From Primula veris (Eukaryota; Streptophyta; Magnoliopsida; Ericales; Primulaceae): a stretch of DNA of 64,000 nucleotides. The stretch lies in assembly GCA_963682055.1 (NCBI GenBank), contig OY821749.1, positions 22,141,631 through 22,205,630 on the forward strand, in the 5' to 3' direction. The notes below the pieces were generated by a model. It ran no database searches, had not been told where the DNA came from, and saw only the letters and a program-made list of their open reading frames with translations. Numbering within the stretch: the stretch's first letter is position 1; each line of letters starts with the position of its first letter. The position numbers and the translations under genes were made by a program. This document shows, piece after piece, positions 1-11,691 of this stretch.

Positions 1-290
1 GTGAAGAGCTGCCGGAAGATATCGATCCACCTGAGGGCTGGCCTAGGTTCCCCCTCGGTTACAGGTATGATATTATTTAGTTTTTGTATTGGATTTGTGT
101 TTTTTTTTATTGTGTCATTTATCATTTACTTATCTTATTTATATTTATTGTTTATCGGGTTTTGTTTGTATATTACAGATGGAAGATTTGGAGGCAAACT
201 AATCTTAAGTCATATGTCTACGGACATAATGTGGTCCACATACGTGACCAGTTTGACAATATGTCGCATGAACATGTAAATTTTAACTTT
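1..290 (+). pseudogene. Plant mobile domain (MAIN-like) fragment, two exons
   Basis: A short exon ends at about 64 (reading PEGWPRFPLGYR) before GTATGA. After a roughly 114-bp intron ending TTACAG, a second exon starts at 179 and reads RWKIWRQTNLKSY, then HIRDQFDNMSHEHV. The join through the AG/A codon keeps the frame. The pattern W-P-x-x-P-L-G-Y-R-W followed some 25 residues later by RDQ-x-D-x-M is how I recall the plant mobile domain of MAIN-like proteins and related transposon-carried copies. The window edge cuts off the 5' part, and the frame runs into stops soon after 290. Probably a remnant of a transposon-borne PMD gene; family assignment is from memory and moderate at best. Confidence 0.4.
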
Positions 291-410
291 CTTATTTTCT
301 ACATGCAACTTACGTATTATATGTTGTATATGTTTGTATTGGTCTTATGTTCGCAGAATTTTATTACTAGTATTTTTAAACTCTTGTTTACATATTCTAA
401 TAATCAGTAA

Positions 411-620
411 AATTAATGATAACTCAATGATAACCAATTAATGATAACTAAATAATGATAACTCAATGATAACCAATTAATAATAACCAAACAATGATAA
501 CTCAATAATAATCAAACAATGATAACTCAATTTTTTAATTATAACCAAACAATGATAACTCAATTTTTTAATGATAACCAAACACATTTAATGATAACCA
601 AATAATGATAACTCAATTTT
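411..620. repeat. Degenerate minisatellite of AATGATAAC / CAATTAATGATAACC units
   Basis: Roughly fifteen imperfect copies of ATGATAAC, spaced by CAAT or CAAA linkers, fill this stretch. There is no coding potential. Confidence 0.75.
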
Positions 621-1017
621 TTTATAAAACGGATAAAATATCAACAACCCCAATTTTTATTGGTGATTTGGGCAAACAAACTAATTAAAAAACATAATTT
701 TATAAAACTCATAATTTTCAAAACGGGTAAATATTAATAAAGCGTAACATTTTTTATTTTTCTCAATCAAAACAAATAACCATCATAAACATGTAAAATC
801 ATAACCAAACCATTAGTAATAAATATCTAAATAACACAAATTTGAATAAAAACCCTAATTTTTTTATTAAATGGGGCAAATATCAACAATTATTATAATT
901 TATATAATTAATATAAACAAACAACAAACAATTATATATAGGTAAGTGAATTATGAATTTGCATATTTTATATATTTTTTCCTATTTTACAAATTGAAAT
1001 TACAAAAAAAAAAAAAA

Positions 1018-1172
1018 ATACATGCAAACCGTACATTTAATGTACGGTTTGCACAAAATACATGCAAACCGTACATTTAAATGTACGGTTTGCATAAAAA
1101 CACTGTAAACTGTAGTTTTTTTTACGGTTTGTGCGTTTTTTCAGAAAAAATGTAGTATAAAAATCAAATATA
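1018..1172. repeat. Short copy of the AAACCGTAC palindrome family
   Basis: Two adjacent perfect hairpins (CAAACCGTACATTTAA with its complement) lie at 1025-1095, followed by a weaker third. The segment ends in a GTAGTATAAAAAT motif. The same hairpin core and the same end motif occur in the 930-bp foldback element at 22873-23802, so this is a truncated member of that family. Confidence 0.7.
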
Positions 1173-1185
1173 AACACCCTTTGAG

Positions 1186-1720
1186 CAATCAAAGAATTGA
1201 ATCGAACAGCCTACAAAGAATCAGTCTGTTCCCTATATATGTGATGATTTACAATTAAAGAATTTAATCAGTTAGCAAACACCTCTAAACAATCTATCGA
1301 AATGTATTCCGAATATATGATGGTTCCAATCAAAGAATTTAATCAAATAGCACACCCTCTAAACAATCAAAGAATTGAATCAAATAGCAAACACCCTTTA
1401 AACAATCAATCTCTGTATTTATGATTCATAACCAAAGAATGTTATCACATATAAACACCCTATAAAGAATTAAAATGGTGATAATTAACAAAACCAAATA
1501 ATTGAATCAAATAGCAAACACCCTTCAAAAGAATCACTCAAACCATGTCATATATCTGATGGTTACAAAATAACAATCAAAGAATTGTACCAAATATCAA
1601 GCACCCTATAAAGAATTAAAATGTCTTCTATATAAAAAATGATGTATACAGTTAATAAAAAAATAAAAAAATATCTAATAACAAGCCAATAAAGAATCAA
1701 AGAATTGAAAGACAAATATA
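1186..1720. repeat. Dispersed CAATCAAAGAATTGAATCAAA repeats
   Basis: At least six degenerate copies of a unit containing AATCAAAGAATT, then ATAGCAAACACCCT, are spaced 60-130 bp apart. No coding sequence is seen. Confidence 0.65.
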
Positions 1721-3726
1721 AGCACTTACCAAAGCCGAAAACATCGGATTCCGATTTTCTTTGAGAAAAAATGTAGATCCAAAGTCATTGTTAGCTCAAA
1801 TTGATGAATAATCGAGCAACTCGTATGCGTATTTGGATCACTTACCATAACTATCACAGACAAAACCACAAATCTATACCATAAAAACACTTGAAACCTT
1901 AATCTTCAAAAACCCATACACACAAATAACTCACAAAAGGCCTAATATTGAAAACCATTAAGACATAGCTAAAAGTGAGTGAGAAATCTACTGATAAGTC
2001 AAAAATAATAATAAAAAGCAAACTATCCAAAAAGACAAACTTAAACTAGGCCTGTATTTATACTATTAAATCTATCTATATTATATAGTCTTGCATGGTA
2101 TTCTTTTTTTTTTTTAATTTAAAGAGAGAATAATGATGAGGTGGAAAAGAAATGAACTCGAGGAGCCTTTTTAGATTAGGATTATTGTGAGCCGTGAGAT
2201 GATGATCTAACGGATGAGATTAATTTAAGAAGGTAAAGTGACCGTTGAGTATTGTCAGGTGAAAATGTGGAATTGGACCGTTGTGTGTGTACGTAACAGT
2301 AGATTGTTTTTTTTCTTCCTTTTTTTTCATGGTTTTGCTTTTTTATTTATTTTTTCTGGATCTTTTTCTACTGTTCGAACTTAGAACGAGGAATGTCACG
2401 CGATTTATTTATTTTTGATAACATTACATCAATAATTACAATAACAAATTATATTATTATTGTCTCCTAATAAACGTTCGTTTTCTCGCTTACCAATAAA
2501 TTTTTGGGTTTGCCATATATAGTACATATATCACAAGACATTAATCAAATTAATTTCAGGATTGAGTTCATAATCAGGTTGTCGTTATTAACATGTCATA
2601 TGTGGCTTTAAGAAGTTTTTTTTCTTCAAATTTTGGTCATAAAAGGCACGTGACAACTGACATGTGAGCAATTTTATTTTTTTACCATTAGTATTATTGA
2701 TTTTTTGGAACCGGGTTTACTTTTTGGGCCGTTGAATCTTACGTGATTATCTCCTGATATTCGTTTATTTTGTCCTTACCGTTAAATTTTGAGTCTATCA
2801 TAAAGAATCTCACTATTTTACCAATTATATTCCTTTTGCAGATTGCAATACACATAAATTACAGAAAATTAATCAAATTAAAATGAGAAATGAGTTGAAA
2901 AATCAGATTGTTGTTATGTCATGTTTAACCGTGATGACGTGTTTCTCCTTAATTTGGTGATAGGAAAAATGTGAAATGCAATCTGATTACCAGTATTTCT
3001 CAATCTAGATAAAAAAGGCTTTCATCATATAATCCGATAACCCAGATCGGCATTGACCGAGAACAATTTTTTTTTGCAACATTTACAAACCACAATCGTT
3101 GAAATACAATAGGAAGGTCGACAGACGCACATTGACTGTTTGGACTGTATCATTCATTGGATAAACAAATGCATCTGTGTTTATGAATATACATTGTTGT
3201 TCGAAATAACTACTATATCTACCAGAATCAACATTTCAAGTTTATATCATTTGATGCACTAGTTGACTAGTTGTAATATCATCATGGATAGCAGTACCCT
3301 TTTGCAGGTACAAACAAGCCTGTAAGCAAAAACTTAAGAATACAAGCGTATATGCAAAATCTAATAGACATTATTCCTTCTTTGTTTAATATTGGGGTTT
3401 CTTAAAATAAACCCTTATCTTTGCCTTTTTATATGTTCTTATAACATTCCCGATCAAAGAAGCCAGAACTTCTAGCTGAATGAGCCCCAACTATTCCTTA
3501 GCCTCAGCTAAGTCAATCTATTTGCTTACGAAGGGCAAATACAGTCCTTTACTACTCTCGCCCAAAATCAACAACAGAATCTATGATTAACTAGATGCAT
3601 TTCTTCTAAATCAAAACATACAGAAAAACCCAACACTCAACTGTACTTCCAGCACAATATTGTCAGTCACCACAAACTACGCCTTTTCTGTATACGCAAA
3701 TTGACTAATTTTTTTAATATGATGGC
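1721..3726. other. No gene recognised
   Basis: AT-rich sequence with no exon-like reading frame on either strand that I can support. The last part is the probable 3' flank of the minus-strand UBX gene. Confidence 0.5.
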
Positions 3727-6700
3727 CTATATTTTTTGCAGGAGTAAAACTTCTTGCTTACTGATCAGTCCTGCTTCTTCCAGACTCAAGTTGCTCTCTT
3801 CAAGACTGAAAACACGAGGAGGGTATGACTTCACCTACAGAACAAAATAAAGAAGACAAATTTTAATATTGCAAAGCTTGTGATGAATACAATTCTTCAT
3901 TTCTTCCTCTAGGCTCTATCCCACTTTAGGTTCAAAGAAATGCTTGCATAGTTTTAGAAGCCCGGAGCACAAGCAAAACAGGGATGTGTAATTAGGGGAC
4001 AATATCCCTAATGGCCTAATTATAAAAATTAAAGCACTAAAGCAGATATTTCCATGCTAGAATTGGCCGTAGTAGTTTACATTAAGCCACAACTCTGTAA
4101 CAGCTAGCTCCTTATCAAAACCAGTAATACTACAGAAACATAAGTGTTGCACCATAACTATGATCGTTTAACTCTAAACCAAGGGCTAGATAACATAAAG
4201 CCAGCAAAATACAGGCAAGTAAAAACGAATTTTTTTATGTAAACAGTACTTAAAGGAGTTGCTGTTCAGACTTCAGACTGAACGACAAAATTTGTATGTT
4301 GCAAAAACACAATAATAAGGATCAAGATAAAACCAGCACAACTGCATTGAACTGTAATGGGTTTAACTTTATTAAGAACACTGATGCAGTTAAAGTATTG
4401 ATAAGGTATGTTTCATCTGATCATCTCTTCCTTGTTGATAAAGTTACTTTATGGGAAGTCATAGTTTTATCAGTAGACACTAGACACACCTAAATGGAAT
4501 TATAGAATGCCACCATTCCTTTTTTTAACTGATAAGTGATAATCTCAAACTCATTTATATGACGCCTCATAGTTTCATCATATTAATATTTGTTACTCTG
4601 AAGTCTTAAGCCACCTTAAAATCGGTGTTTGTACTGGGGACTCTACTAGGTAAATAATATTCATCTTGAACTAAGACAACAATTTATCTAGAATGACAGT
4701 ACACCACAAGGTAGTGGTGGATTCCTCTGTTTTAAAATTCGCGCTACATAGCGCTATGTAGCGCGAAATAGCGCTTTTTTGGTAAAAAACGCAACGAAAA
4801 ATCACTATTTTGGGTGGAATTGCGCTAAAATCGCGCTATAGGGGACCAAAAGCGCTAAAATCGCGAAATTCTGGACCAAAAGCGTAAATAGCGAGTTAAG
4901 AAAAAAACAGCGGATCTAAATAATAAATATATATTGTGCAATTTTCATAAAAGTGTCTATAGTCCAGATGGTTAAGACTGGGGTTCGAAACTCATCAACA
5001 ACAAATTTTTTTTGATTTTTTTTTATTACTATCTAATATAACTATATTTTTTTTATTTTTTTTTTGTTATATATTCTAAAGTTTAGTGCATATTTAGGCA
5101 AAAAAAAATACACCGCAAAGCGCTATATAGCAACGCTATTAGCGCTTTTAGCGTTTCTCTCGAAAAAACGCTACGATAGCGATAACGCTATTTAAAACAC
5201 TGGTGGATTCTAATTTCCTATTAACTGATAAATCAAGGGACAAAGGAACGAAATTTACCAATTTATAAATGCCACGCTCCACAACTCTACCGGCATCAAT
5301 AAAGTCAAAAAGATGCTGCAAAACATATAACTTGATCCATAAGATGATACAACATAATAGTTCTTTCATAAACTCAGTTTTTGTGTATATAGAGAAGGTT
5401 TGTTTTTCAAACTAATTACCTGCAGTTTGTCAGATTTCAGAAATCTCCGTCCAAGAAGGTTGCCATTTGGCATCCTCACTAAAATGTTTACAACATTCTC
5501 ATCACCCATGTTTGGTTCTGGTGGGAGAGAAGCTTTGGCCGCTAGTTGCATCTGCATATCCTACATCATAACAAAGATATCAAATAGAACATCATTTATG
5601 AGATCTCAAAAGACCAGATATAATTGTAAAAATTTAACAACATCAAGTTCAAGACCATACTTTATACACCTATATTTCTTTATAATTGGCTGAACACTAA
5701 TACTTCCAAGTTAACTCGTACTAAGAACTAAAGGCAAAAAAAAAGATACAGAAAAAAGATAACCTCGGGAAAATCACTGCCAATCTGTTGCGGGTGTTTT
5801 TGCCCCTCCACGTCCTTAGATTCGTCCTGGACATATGAGCTTCCGACTTCCAGCCTGGATTATCTCAAGATAAGTGTCCGGACAAAGAAAATAGTTCATT
5901 TATAAATATATATGTATATATAAAGCCGTTAACGTACACACATTCATACAACATACACGACAAAGTTATCCATCCAAGCAGACACATTAGCAAATCCATA
6001 AAGTAAGATGATAAACATACAAAAAGAAGTTATCCAGCTAACCACCATGCCCTGTTATCCAGCTGTTTGATTGCAGCTTTTAAGCTTAATGTTATGATTT
6101 GAGATCATAAATTTCGTGGGTGTTGGTCTGTTTTTTTATTACAATTTTTTGCATATTGTGTGAATTTTGCTAGTTTTTCGTAAAAAAAGAAAAAGAAAAA
6201 CACAACAAAAAAACAGGTCGGGTTTTATTTAAAGATAAATTCGGGTCGGGTCTGATTTTAAAATTTCAAACCCTCTTCCATGCCTACATATAAGCATATG
6301 ATAACAATAAATTTACATATATATATATATATAGATATATAATATATATAATATATACCTTTCATCCAAGAATGCCCTTTTGCCTGCATCCCTCATCTCT
6401 GCTGACTTGTGCACTTCCGCTTCCAATGATCCTCCAAGTTCACGTAAAGCCTTCTCTTGCTCTGCTGTCTTCAAATTGAAAGGAACATATGGTCAAGTGA
6501 GGTGCTTTGTCCGTCCACGTGGCATTATAACAAGTAATTAATGAACAAAACATGTTATTCAAAAGGACACACCTTCAATGACAACAATACTGCATGTGCG
6601 AGGTCAGGGTCATCTAGGTCCGACTCTGGCTGAGTATCAGTAGCTCTCATTTCCTTCACAAGTAATTAGAAAAACTCAATTACGTATAAATTAATAGATA

Positions 6701-7463
6701 TAGCGAAGTGTGCCTCTAGAGATTTGCAAACTTCAGTTACCTCCAATTTAGAAGCCTCAATGGCAGCTCGAACCATTTCTTCTTCAATGTCATCATTATC
6801 ATCTAGTAGATCATCATATCTAGGGGAACTTGCATTATAATAATTTGGTAGATCATCAAATCTAGGGGGACTTAGATTATTATCTTGTAGATCATCAAAT
6901 CTTGGGGCATCTGGAACCACTTCATCATCATCTTCCATTGTCACCTGCCCATGAGTTTCTGGACCTTGTTCTACAGTTCCAGTGACATCCTCGATCTTAG
7001 GCAAATGACCAGAATGACCCGACTTTTCTCCACTATCCTTGACCTCAATCGGGATTTCTCTCACTTCTTTCGGATGAGAGACGAAGGGGGTGGAGCTACC
7101 AAAATCAGGACCACTATCGAAAAACCTGCTCCGAATGCCAGGATCGAGGAAAGGGAATGGGCTTAAATCTTCAGCAGGCGGAAAAAGTGAATAACGAGAC
7201 GGTCGGGTCCCAACAGGAATACTCGTATCAGTGTCTATGTCGTCATTTAGATGAGCAACAGAAGTAGGCGCTACACATATACTGCCCATTAAAAACAGTC
7301 AGAATTAATCAGACTATAGAGGGAATTATAAAAGCAATTAAAGAAAAAACGTAACTACAAAGGTAAACATTAATAAAAAGGAAAGAAAAGAAAACACTCA
7401 CGAATTTTCAACTCTTTTGCTGAAATATGCATCAACAGCTTGATAGAGATCTCCATTATGTGC
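3727..7463 (-). CDS. Plant UBX-domain protein, PUX8-like (UBA-UIM-UIM-UBX); 5' coding exon not found
   Basis: Likely an adaptor for the AAA-ATPase p97/CDC48 that recruits ubiquitinated clients. Eight exons join in frame: 7402-7463, 6741-7281, 6573-6653, 6359-6468, 5764-5854, 5420-5560, 5259-5315 and 3727-3834 (stop TAG at 3727-3729), giving 396 residues. The first exon is the end of a UBA domain (AHNGDLYQAVDAYF). Next comes an acidic, proline-rich linker, then UIM-like helices EEEMVRAAIEASKLE (about 187-201) and DPDLAHAVLLSLK (about 216-228). A charged helix with EQEKALRELGG follows, then a UBX domain from about 314 to the end (NVVNILVRMPNG, GRRFLKSDKLQ, DFIDAGRVVERG). The p97-binding FPR-type loop is present as SYPPRVF. 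Every junction has GT-AG. The start codon and first half of the UBA domain are missing from this model. A weak candidate, a 36-bp open stretch ending FQTLQ before a GTATAT donor at about 9521-9556, keeps phase but resembles intron repeats. Family call is firm; the N-terminus is not. Confidence 0.85.
4725..5201. mobile_element. MULE-like MITE with 9-bp target duplication
   Basis: The element is flanked by identical 9-mers GGTGGATTC (4716-4724 and 5202-5210), the size made by Mutator-like transposases. Its ends are imperfect inverted repeats: CTGTTTTAAAATTCGCGCTA at the left, and AGTGTTTTAAATAGCG as the complement of the right end. Inside are many AGCGCTA / GCGCTAAAATCGCG motifs and a tRNA-like segment at 4960-4993. 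It lies in the last intron of the UBX gene. No transposase is encoded. Confidence 0.75.
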
Positions 7464-7499
7464 CTAACAAGAAACAGCACAAAAAAAGTGATTAGAAGA

Positions 7500-10400
7500 T
7501 AACGGTTAGAAGTTATTTACAGGGATATTTTCCGAATACAGAATAAAAGTTTCTATGAGCAGGACAGTTAAGAACGGATAAAACTGGAACATAAAACCCC
7601 AATCAAAACTATCATCTCAAATCATAAAGTTGTCCTTTCTGATTTCCAAATCGCGTTACTATTTACTAGTTTCATTTGCACAATTGCACTCATATGAAGC
7701 TATAGATAACCTCAAATTATTCTTAGGGGCCAAAATGTAATTTGTACATTTTGCATTACATTTTATGATACATACATGATTATGATGAAATTACTTATAG
7801 GAACAAATAATTAACAGTCATTTTGTCATTTTTGTTCATTTCAAAAAACCTACGACAATTAATTCTGCTCAGAACAGAATAAATCACCACAAACAAAAGA
7901 TACCATGATTAAACAAATGTCAGATTTATAAATATTTAGTCTCTTTAATACAAAACTCAAGAACTTGTTGTTGATCCTGTTAGCTCTTAAACCTACCAGC
8001 TACACCAAACTTTTGGTTGCACTGTAAAATACTTCAAAAAACAAAGAAAGAAGTAACTAACAACAAAAAGTGAAACCCTAACAAAATGTGTAGAGAATTC
8101 TATCCTGGCTTAGAACAACCATTCGTATAAGAAATGAGAAATCACTAAGCTTTCTTTTGCTTCTGCTTCAAATAGAGGAATATAGGGTTGTCAAACGGTC
8201 CGTGAGTTGAAAAATGTATTTTAAACTCGAAACCTCAAATTCACTTGAAATATTTGCTAAGAATTTCAACACAAATCCAATTCCAAAAATGATAAATATT
8301 CCACAGTCAGAAAAAATTACAACTTTGGAAATTTAATAAAATACTCATGGAATTATTCACAACAGTATTATTATATTTTCTGTTTTGTTTAATTGTTTAA
8401 TGAATAATTTGAGGCATGCTGTGAAACAACATTGAATTGTATTAAGCACATAATCTCATCCAATAGATTCTACAGCAGGTTAACAGCAATCTAATTCAAC
8501 AAACGCAAATTTAACATTCCATATTTGGATATATTTAGCAGCCCTCGAATTAGAATAGCTCTTTCTAAATCAATAGCCGCAAAACTGGAAAGTTATTTAT
8601 ATCTTAAGTGATTATTTCTTGTATTATTTTTTTTAATCTCTTTTTTTTTACCGCCGAATGGACATTTTCATTTCCACAAACACTCAAAAGTAGAAAAGGA
8701 AACTCTTAAATCAATAAAAAAAAAATTAGATAATGCTGTCTATTTTGTTTGCTCGTCTTCTGTATCTACTATTTGTAAAACAATCACTTCATATAACTCA
8801 GGTCTAAAAGCTAATAGTTGACTATATAGGTTAACTAATATCCAATTGCACAATCAGTAAGTAAACTAATTTCATAACAAGGTATTTTTGTAAGAACTTG
8901 AAGAGAAAAACTCTTTATAAATCTATCAGTTACTGGTAAACTCTTCATATTCTTTTCTTGCCTACTTATCTTTCTTAAGCATATCGCATTCTTCTTTGCA
9001 GTCTAAATTTTTATAATTAACTAACCAAAATCTAATCCACCACTGGTTGGAAGGAAACTTGGAGCGATACAATCACTTTCAACTAACCCTAATATGAAAC
9101 TAATACCAGAATGAACTAATCCAAAATCACATACAAATACACACATAATCCAAATGAATACCAAAGACAAATACTTAAAACTAAAAGCTAATATTCGAAA
9201 CCTAGATCACTAAAACGTAATTAGTCACAGAAAATTGTCCTTGTACTCGATTTTCCAAAAAATAAACTAAGCCTACCAAGAATCAAATATCACAGTCCAT
9301 CAACAAAAAATCACATACAAAACATATACATAGATAATATAGAATTCCAAAGTCGAATTTAACTATTGTCAGAAATCAATAATTTTACTTGAGAGCCAAA
9401 CCCTAACAAGAATCGAATGCCTCATTGAATCAATCCAAATTGCATACGAACATACAAATATGTGCATATATGTATGAATGTAAATTTATAGATATGTATA
9501 TAATAAATGTATATATATACCTGGAGTGTTTGAAAGTCGACCGACAGAGAGCCGTACTACTTAAAAAGTTGGCTTTTCTGATTTCTGATTCAAATTATAG
9601 TTTTACTGATTTCAATTGCACTTATATGAAGCTATCGATAATGTCAGATTAGGCTTAATGACCAGAATGCAATTTTTATAATACAAGTTATAGATACATC
9701 TTGATTGATATGCAACTACTTTAGGAACAAAAATTGAACAGTCACCTTTTCTTTTAGTTTGATTTCATTAATTTTGAATAAGCTACAGCATAAACTCTGC
9801 TCCGAACAGAAATGAATCAATGATACATCAAAATAAACTAAAGTTACCAATATTAGACAAATGTCAGATTTATATAAATTCAGTCTCTCTAACACGAAGC
9901 TCGGAGAACTTGTTGTTTACCCTGTTAGATCTCAATTCGTATTGATGGAAGTTTTACAAACACGGCTTAAAATAGAGAGAGTTGACAACTCATCAATTGT
10001 CTTGTACTCTTACTTTTGGCAAATGGTTAAATGTTCCTTGAATTAAATCAAGCAACTCTCCTGATCAAATATGACATGTTTGAAAAGTTTCTTTTATTTC
10101 TTTGATCAAGTTCTACCATCATTTCTATTATACCACTCTTTTCTATTGAGCAAAAGTATTTTATGACTCGACACACTCATTAAGAATGTCAACCAAAAAC
10201 CAGTTCCAGAATTGAGAATTGTATAAAGTCCACAATCGCAAAAATCAATAGACCATGACAATTAAAATAGTATTACAACATTTATCTGCCTAGTTTGATT
10301 GTGTATCCAATATTTTTTAATTGTATATTGTAGAACATCGTTGTTTTGTATAGTTGTTTTATGAAACGTTAATCTAACTCGATAGATTCTGCAGAAAGTT

Positions 10401-11371
10401 AACAAAAATCTAATTCCACAAATGAAACTTCAACATTCCACAATAAGAACTATTAAGCAGACCTCAATTTAAAAAAGCACTTTTTCAGTCAATAGCTACA
10501 AGACCGGAAGTTTTTTCTATCTTACGTGATCATTTTCAGTTCTGCAACCAAGAGTTAAATTAATGTCACCATCAGAAATATCAAAAAGATCTCCAAGTAG
10601 AGAAAGAAACCCCCTTAAATAAATCACTTTCAAATAAGAATATGCTTTCGATATTTGTCCACTGTCTTCTGTATCTAGTGCTCGTAAAATAAACAGTTCA
10701 TCAAACAAAAAATACTAATTAAATATTGAATAAAAAATGTATCTGCATCGATCAGTGACTTTATAGTTTATATTCTTTTGTCGCTTACTTGTCTTTTGTA
10801 AGTGTACCACATTCTTATTGTAAACTTAACACTATATAATTAACTAACCAAAATTCAATTTCATTACTGGTCAAGAAAATAAAATCACTTCCAACTAACC
10901 CTAACATTTATTTAATCCACCTCAGCGAACCAGTCCAAAACCACCTAAAAGCATATACATAAACAATCTAGACTTCTGAAAATCAAATGTATCAATTAAA
11001 GTGCAGAAGTGAAACTGAATACAAATTGCACGTAACTAATCCTATCAAAATTGCAGTAACATTTACCCAAAAAAATTGCAGTAACACAAATTTACAATCA
11101 ATCAATAAAAGATCACATACAAAAACACATACGTGGTATGGAATTTCAAAGATGAGTACAACAAACACTTAGGTTCATTTAAGAAAATCTACTGCAATAA
11201 ACTCTGCTCCGAACAGCAATGATAAATCAGAACAAACTAATTTCCAAAAAAAATCAGAACAAACTAATGGAAAATCTGAACAGCAATGATTAAACAATGT
11301 CAGATTTATATATATTTAGTCTCTTTAACATGAACTTACTGTTAATTCTGTTTATATTAGAGACTTGGCAA
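7500..11371. repeat. Tandem long repeat, copies 1, 2 and the start of copy 3, in the upstream part of the UBX gene
   Basis: The block containing CTCTGCTC-GAACAG, then ATGTCAGATTTATA and AGTCTCT-TAA-A, recurs near 7860-7950, 9790-9890 and 11200-11330. A second landmark (TTTCAACTAACCCTAA and variants) recurs near 9075, 10890 and 15400. This implies three diverged copies of a unit of about 1.4-1.9 kb. No exon was recognised in these copies apart from the doubtful one near 9.53 kb. Inference: expansion of the first intron or 5' region of the UBX gene. Confidence 0.65.
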
Positions 11372-11665
11372 TGTTGAAATAATAAATTGTTTGGTACAAT
11401 ATTTGCTTTAATGTCATGAACCTTTCGGATACATGCATAGATTTTTGATATGGATGCATGAATAAGTTATGTCTTTTGATTTTCTAGAATAAATGTTGAT
11501 AACTCAAGACCTTTGATGTTCTCTTATGTTTAGTATAAATAAGTGCTTTACTTCCATTTGTAAGTACACCAAAATTTAGTTTGAGTTTGATATTATAAGA
11601 GTTCTTTCCCTCTCTATATTTTGCGTTGTCATTTTATGTGAGTGAGTGGTCGTTTCGATCCAACA
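11372..11665 (+). repeat. 5' LTR of the 3.1-kb copia element
   Basis: Starts TGTTGAAATAATAAATTG and ends CGATCCAACA. It contains a TATAAATA-type promoter motif near 11535. It differs from the 3' LTR at about a dozen positions by eye, so the insertion is not recent. Confidence 0.9.
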
Positions 11666-11691
11666 GTGGTATCAGAGCCAACGGTCCCAAA

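Noticed and set aside
1018..1172. CRISPR-like spaced palindromes
   Set aside because: Plant nuclear context, no regular repeat-spacer pattern; they are hairpins of a mobile-element family.
9521..9556. Missing UBA exon of the UBX gene (reading ending FQTLQ before GTATAT)
   Set aside because: In phase and suggestive, but only 36 bp open, with a weak acceptor, and similar to intronic repeat sequence near 16160; not included in the gene model.
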